This document shows positions 6,638-7,306 of a stretch of 7,306 bases of DNA, piece by piece; position 1 is the first letter of the stretch; every line of letters starts with the position of its first letter. The notes under the pieces were generated by a model that saw only the letters and a list, made by a program, of their open reading frames with translations, did not search any database and was not told the DNA's origin. This DNA is from an uncultured Oscillospiraceae bacterium. Lineage in GTDB: Bacteria; Bacillota; Clostridia; Oscillospirales; Oscillospiraceae. The stretch is taken from positions 1 to 7,306 of the forward strand of contig CAJTQP010000084.1 of the NCBI GenBank assembly GCA_910578575.1. The letters are read 5' to 3'. A program made the translations under genes and the position numbers.

Positions 6638-6667
6638 ATCTTACTCTATGGAAAAGGGGGGTGTCAA
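6638..6667 (-). promoter_or_regulatory. Sigma-A promoter of the parE-like gene
   Basis: The minus strand has TTGACA (6662-6667), an 18-nt spacer and TAAGAT (6638-6643). Transcription would start near 6631, about 30 nt before the ATG, with AAGGAG between. It is divergent from, and about 55 bp away from, the plus-strand antisense-RNA promoter at 6722. Confidence 0.7.
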
Positions 6668-6677
6668 GGGAAGAAAA

Positions 6678-6701
6678 GGGGGAAACTGGGAGGGTGGGGG
6701 G
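6678..6701 (+). other. G-quadruplex-type motif upstream of parE
   Basis: The plus strand (template strand for parE) carries G5-AAACT-G3-A-G3-T-G6. This satisfies the usual four-run pattern with loops of 5, 1 and 1 nt. More G runs flank it at 6656-6661 and 6713-6718. It lies about 10 bp upstream of the parE -35 box. Confidence 0.55.
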
Positions 6702-6721
6702 ATTTTTGTTGTGGGGGGTGG

Positions 6722-6750
6722 TTGACAAGGGGCAGGTGGGTTAGTATAAT
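6722..6750 (+). promoter_or_regulatory. Perfect consensus promoter, antisense RNA 1
   Basis: TTGACA (6722-6727), a 17-nt spacer and TATAAT (6745-6750) match the sigma-A consensus at all 12 positions. No open frame with a ribosome site follows, which suits a small-RNA promoter. The predicted start is near 6757. Confidence 0.85.
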
Positions 6751-6784
6751 AAAAAAGAAGGGCGCTGCTACTGACGGTTGGCCC
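6751..6784 (-). terminator. Candidate terminator of toxin mRNA 1 (weakened)
   Basis: On the minus strand a GGGC/GCCC stem (6781-6784 with 6760-6763) precedes CTTCTTTTTT. This is the counterpart of the cleaner hairpin in unit 2 (7123-7155), but the inner base pairs are mostly lost here. The 3' strand instead carries an 11-nt match to the mRNA leader (see 6920-7018). It may still end transcription thanks to the U-tract. Confidence 0.4.
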
Positions 6785-6846
6785 AAGACTTTACTAACTC
6801 ATATAGTTAGCCGCCTGGGTCCAGCCGGGCGGCTAACACGCTTTTA
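6757..6846 (+). ncRNA. Putative antisense antitoxin RNA 1
   Basis: RNA of about 90 nt predicted from the consensus promoter at 6722 to the hairpin ending at 6837 plus a short U run. It is convergent with the minus-strand peptide gene, overlaps its last ~14 bases including the stop, and then overlaps its 3' untranslated region. Structure seen: CTAACT (6794-6799) can pair with AGTTAG (6805-6810), and the same GTTAG is also the foot of the terminator stem, so the two pairings compete. The same three-way arrangement occurs with different bases in RNA 2. Base-pairing with the toxin mRNA and RNase III cleavage would be the expected mechanism by analogy with RatA/txpA (inference). Confidence 0.65.
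6806..6846 (+). terminator. Terminator hairpin of antisense RNA 1
   Basis: Arms GTTAGCCGCCTGG (6806-6818) and CCGGGCGGCTAAC (6825-6837) form a 13-bp stem with one G-U pair and a GTCCAG loop, followed by ACGCTTTTA. The G-U pair exists only in the plus-strand RNA; on the minus strand it would be an A-C mismatch, so the stem is better formed in the antisense RNA. The U run is short. Confidence 0.65.
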
Positions 6847-6919
6847 TGGACAGCACGACCAGCGAAACCGCCAGGCATGCCAGAACACGAAGCGCAAAAA
6901 GCACTCGGTCCTTCCACAT
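6833..6919 (-). CDS. 28-aa hydrophobic peptide, candidate type I toxin, copy 1
   Basis: A short gene that length cut-offs would miss: ATG at 6917-6919, 28 codons, TAG at 6833-6835. It is preceded by GGAGGTGG (6926-6933), with 9 nt between GGAGG and the ATG. The peptide begins M-W-K-D-R, has further basic residues Arg11 and Lys26, cysteines at 15 and 28, and an uninterrupted hydrophobic stretch from about 12 to 25 (V-L-A-C-L-A-V-S-L-V-V-L-S-I) long enough to insert in a membrane. It has its own consensus promoter at 7024-7053 and a ~98-nt structured leader. Tiny single-helix membrane peptides opposed by a convergent antisense RNA are typical of type I toxins (TxpA, BsrG, Fst), but the sequence matches none that I know. 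Conservation of the identical coding sequence in unit 2, including SD, supports it as a real gene. A regulatory leader peptide is the main alternative. Confidence 0.7.
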   Translation of the reverse strand: MWKDRVLFALRVLACLAVSLVVLSIKAC

Positions 6920-7018
6920 CCGCTACCACCTCCCCCCTATTTTGTATTTGCTTAGGGGTCCTATCGGTGGGCCAACCGCCGTATGTAACAGCGCTCTTCA
7001 CCCCGCTGAGGCGGGGCG
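6920..7018 (-). promoter_or_regulatory. Structured 5' leader of toxin mRNA 1
   Basis: The predicted mRNA starts near 7018. At its very 5' end is a hairpin with CCCCGC/GCGGGG arms and a CTCA loop (7001-7016), as expected for a stable mRNA. A second pairing, CCCCTA (6953-6958) with TAGGGG (6934-6939), abuts and partly covers the SD at 6926-6933. The segment CGGTTGGCCCA (complement of 6968-6978) is perfectly complementary to the mRNA's own 3' region (complement of 6775-6785), allowing a long-range 5'-3' closure. These features resemble translationally silenced type I toxin mRNAs; no experiment is available. Confidence 0.55.
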
Positions 7019-7023
7019 TTTTT

Positions 7024-7053
7024 ATTATACTGGCAGATGGCGCTTTTTGTCAA
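7024..7053 (-). promoter_or_regulatory. Perfect-box promoter of toxin mRNA 1
   Basis: The minus strand has TTGACA (7048-7053), an 18-nt spacer and TATAAT (7024-7029). It is divergent from the antisense promoter of unit 2, with the two -35 boxes about 40 bp apart. Confidence 0.85.
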
Positions 7054-7093
7054 CTGTTCGCGAGAAAATGTGGAAAAGGACGGCGGACGGTGG

Positions 7094-7122
7094 TTGACAA
7101 GGGGCAGGTGGGTTAGTATAAT
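7094..7122 (+). promoter_or_regulatory. Perfect consensus promoter, antisense RNA 2
   Basis: TTGACA (7094-7099), a 17-nt spacer identical to that of the unit 1 promoter and TATAAT (7117-7122). The predicted start is near 7129. Confidence 0.85.
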
Positions 7123-7155
7123 AAAAAAGAAGAGCACTGCTACTGGCAGTTGCCC
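7123..7155 (-). terminator. Terminator of toxin mRNA 2
   Basis: On the minus strand GGGCAACTGC (complement of 7146-7155) and GCAGTGCTC (complement of 7132-7140) pair over nine base pairs with one bulged A, one G-U and a 5-nt CAGTA loop, followed by TTCTTTTTT. The G-U pair would be an A-C mismatch in the opposite strand, so this hairpin belongs to the minus-strand transcript. Confidence 0.65.
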
Positions 7156-7218
7156 ACAATTACTTCAACTTATAAAAGTTGACCGTCCGGGGGCGAACCG
7201 GGCGGTCAACACGCTTTT
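7129..7218 (+). ncRNA. Putative antisense antitoxin RNA 2
   Basis: Same layout as antisense RNA 1: about 90 nt from a consensus promoter to a strong hairpin, overlapping the 3' end of the second peptide gene. Its core differs in sequence from RNA 1 but keeps the fold: TCAACTT (7165-7171) pairs with AAGTTGA (7176-7182), and GTTGA of the latter is also the foot of the terminator. Divergence of this segment beside an identical peptide gene suggests that each antisense RNA is specific to its own mRNA. Confidence 0.65.
7178..7218 (+). terminator. Terminator hairpin of antisense RNA 2
   Basis: Arms GTTGACCGTCCGG (7178-7190) and CCGGGCGGTCAAC (7198-7210) form a 13-bp stem with one G-U pair (at a different position from unit 1) and a 7-nt loop, followed by ACGCTTTTA. 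Compared with unit 1 the foot of the stem changed on both sides (AG to GA, CT to TC), keeping pairing. Confidence 0.65.
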
Positions 7219-7292
7219 ATGGACAGCACGACCAGCGAAACCGCCAGGCATGCCAGAACACGAAGCGCAAAAAGCACTCGGTCCTTCCACAT
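7206..7292 (-). CDS. 28-aa hydrophobic peptide, candidate type I toxin, copy 2
   Basis: Sense codons are identical to the gene at 6833-6919, with ATG at 7290-7292 and the same GGAGGTGG SD at the right edge of the window, but the stop is TGA (7206-7208) rather than TAG. Its promoter and most of its leader lie outside the window. The stop codon forms part of the antisense terminator stem, so the AG-to-GA change kept both a stop and the pairing. Same candidate function and same uncertainty as copy 1. Confidence 0.68.
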   Translation of the reverse strand: MWKDRVLFALRVLACLAVSLVVLSIKAC

Positions 7293-7306
7293 CCGCTACC
7301 ACCTCC

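Larger units (their letters stand above)
6717..7306. repeat. Tandem pair of ~372-bp toxin-antitoxin-like units
   Basis: The plus-strand promoter block recurs at an offset of 372 (6722 and 7094). The peptide gene and its SD recur at an offset of 373 (6838-6933 matches 7211-7306 with no mismatch that I see). The segment between these two blocks, corresponding to most of the antisense RNA, is strongly diverged. The second unit is cut by the window's right edge right at its Shine-Dalgarno. Confidence 0.9.

Noticed and set aside
6807..7001. Minus-strand 64-codon frame overlapping the peptide gene
   Set aside because: Different frame from the 28-aa peptide, crosses the leader and the SD, and has no ribosome site at its own ATG. 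The peptide gene explains the region better.
7068..7097. Plus-strand mini-frame beginning M-W-K, like the candidate toxin's start
   Set aside because: Only nine codons, no Shine-Dalgarno, and it ends inside the -35 box of the antisense promoter. The resemblance is probably coincidence, although an inverted fragment of the unit cannot be excluded.
6757..7218. Riboswitch or CRISPR interpretation of the repeated right end
   Set aside because: Only two long units, with no short regular repeats and spacers, and the hairpin RNAs are not upstream of a plus-strand gene. Converging promoters over a small ORF fit antisense regulation better.

Overview
The window looks like chromosomal DNA of a GC-rich Firmicute. 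I suggest a gut Clostridia member of the Oscillospiraceae/Flavonifractor type, from the divergent topoisomerase IV-like proteins, strong AGGAG-type ribosome binding sites, consensus TTGACA/TATAAT promoters and intergenic DNA full of short palindromes. This is inference, not a database result.

The three large genes and one partial gene are all on the minus strand. In transcription order (right to left) they are: a type IIA topoisomerase B subunit (4618-6600, ParE-like); an 888-bp gene-free gap; the matching A subunit (1468-3729, ParC-like, starting at GTG or more likely at an ATC codon); a PD-(D/E)XK nuclease of the Rpn/PDDEXK_2 type (412-1392) with its own promoter; and a second, 96% identical copy of that nuclease that runs off the left edge (1-407). 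The two nuclease genes are an exact head-to-tail duplication with a period of 985 bp, one gene plus 4 nt.

The gap between the topoisomerase genes holds at least eight short perfect inverted repeats (3764-3974), a degenerate 15-bp tandem repeat (4201-4275), a two-hairpin repeat unit (4305-4338) and a 158-bp MITE-like element whose 30-bp inverted ends are themselves hairpins with complementary loops (4427-4584). I see no real gene there.

The right end (about 6717-7306) is the most interesting part. A unit of about 372 bp occurs twice. Each unit has a perfect plus-strand TTGACA-17-TATAAT promoter driving a roughly 90-nt RNA that ends in a strong hairpin, converging on a minus-strand 28-codon gene for a small hydrophobic, N-terminally basic peptide with a strong Shine-Dalgarno. 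For unit 1 the minus-strand promoter (TTGACA-18-TATAAT) and a structured leader of about 98 nt are also visible. The peptide genes are identical base for base, whereas the antisense RNA segments have diverged with compensatory changes, and the stop codon changed from TAG to TGA in step with the hairpin. This is the architecture of a tandem type I toxin-antitoxin system with a 3'-overlapping antisense RNA (as in txpA/RatA or bsrG/SR4), but the peptide does not match any toxin family I recognise. A G-quadruplex-type motif lies between these cassettes and the topoisomerase promoter.
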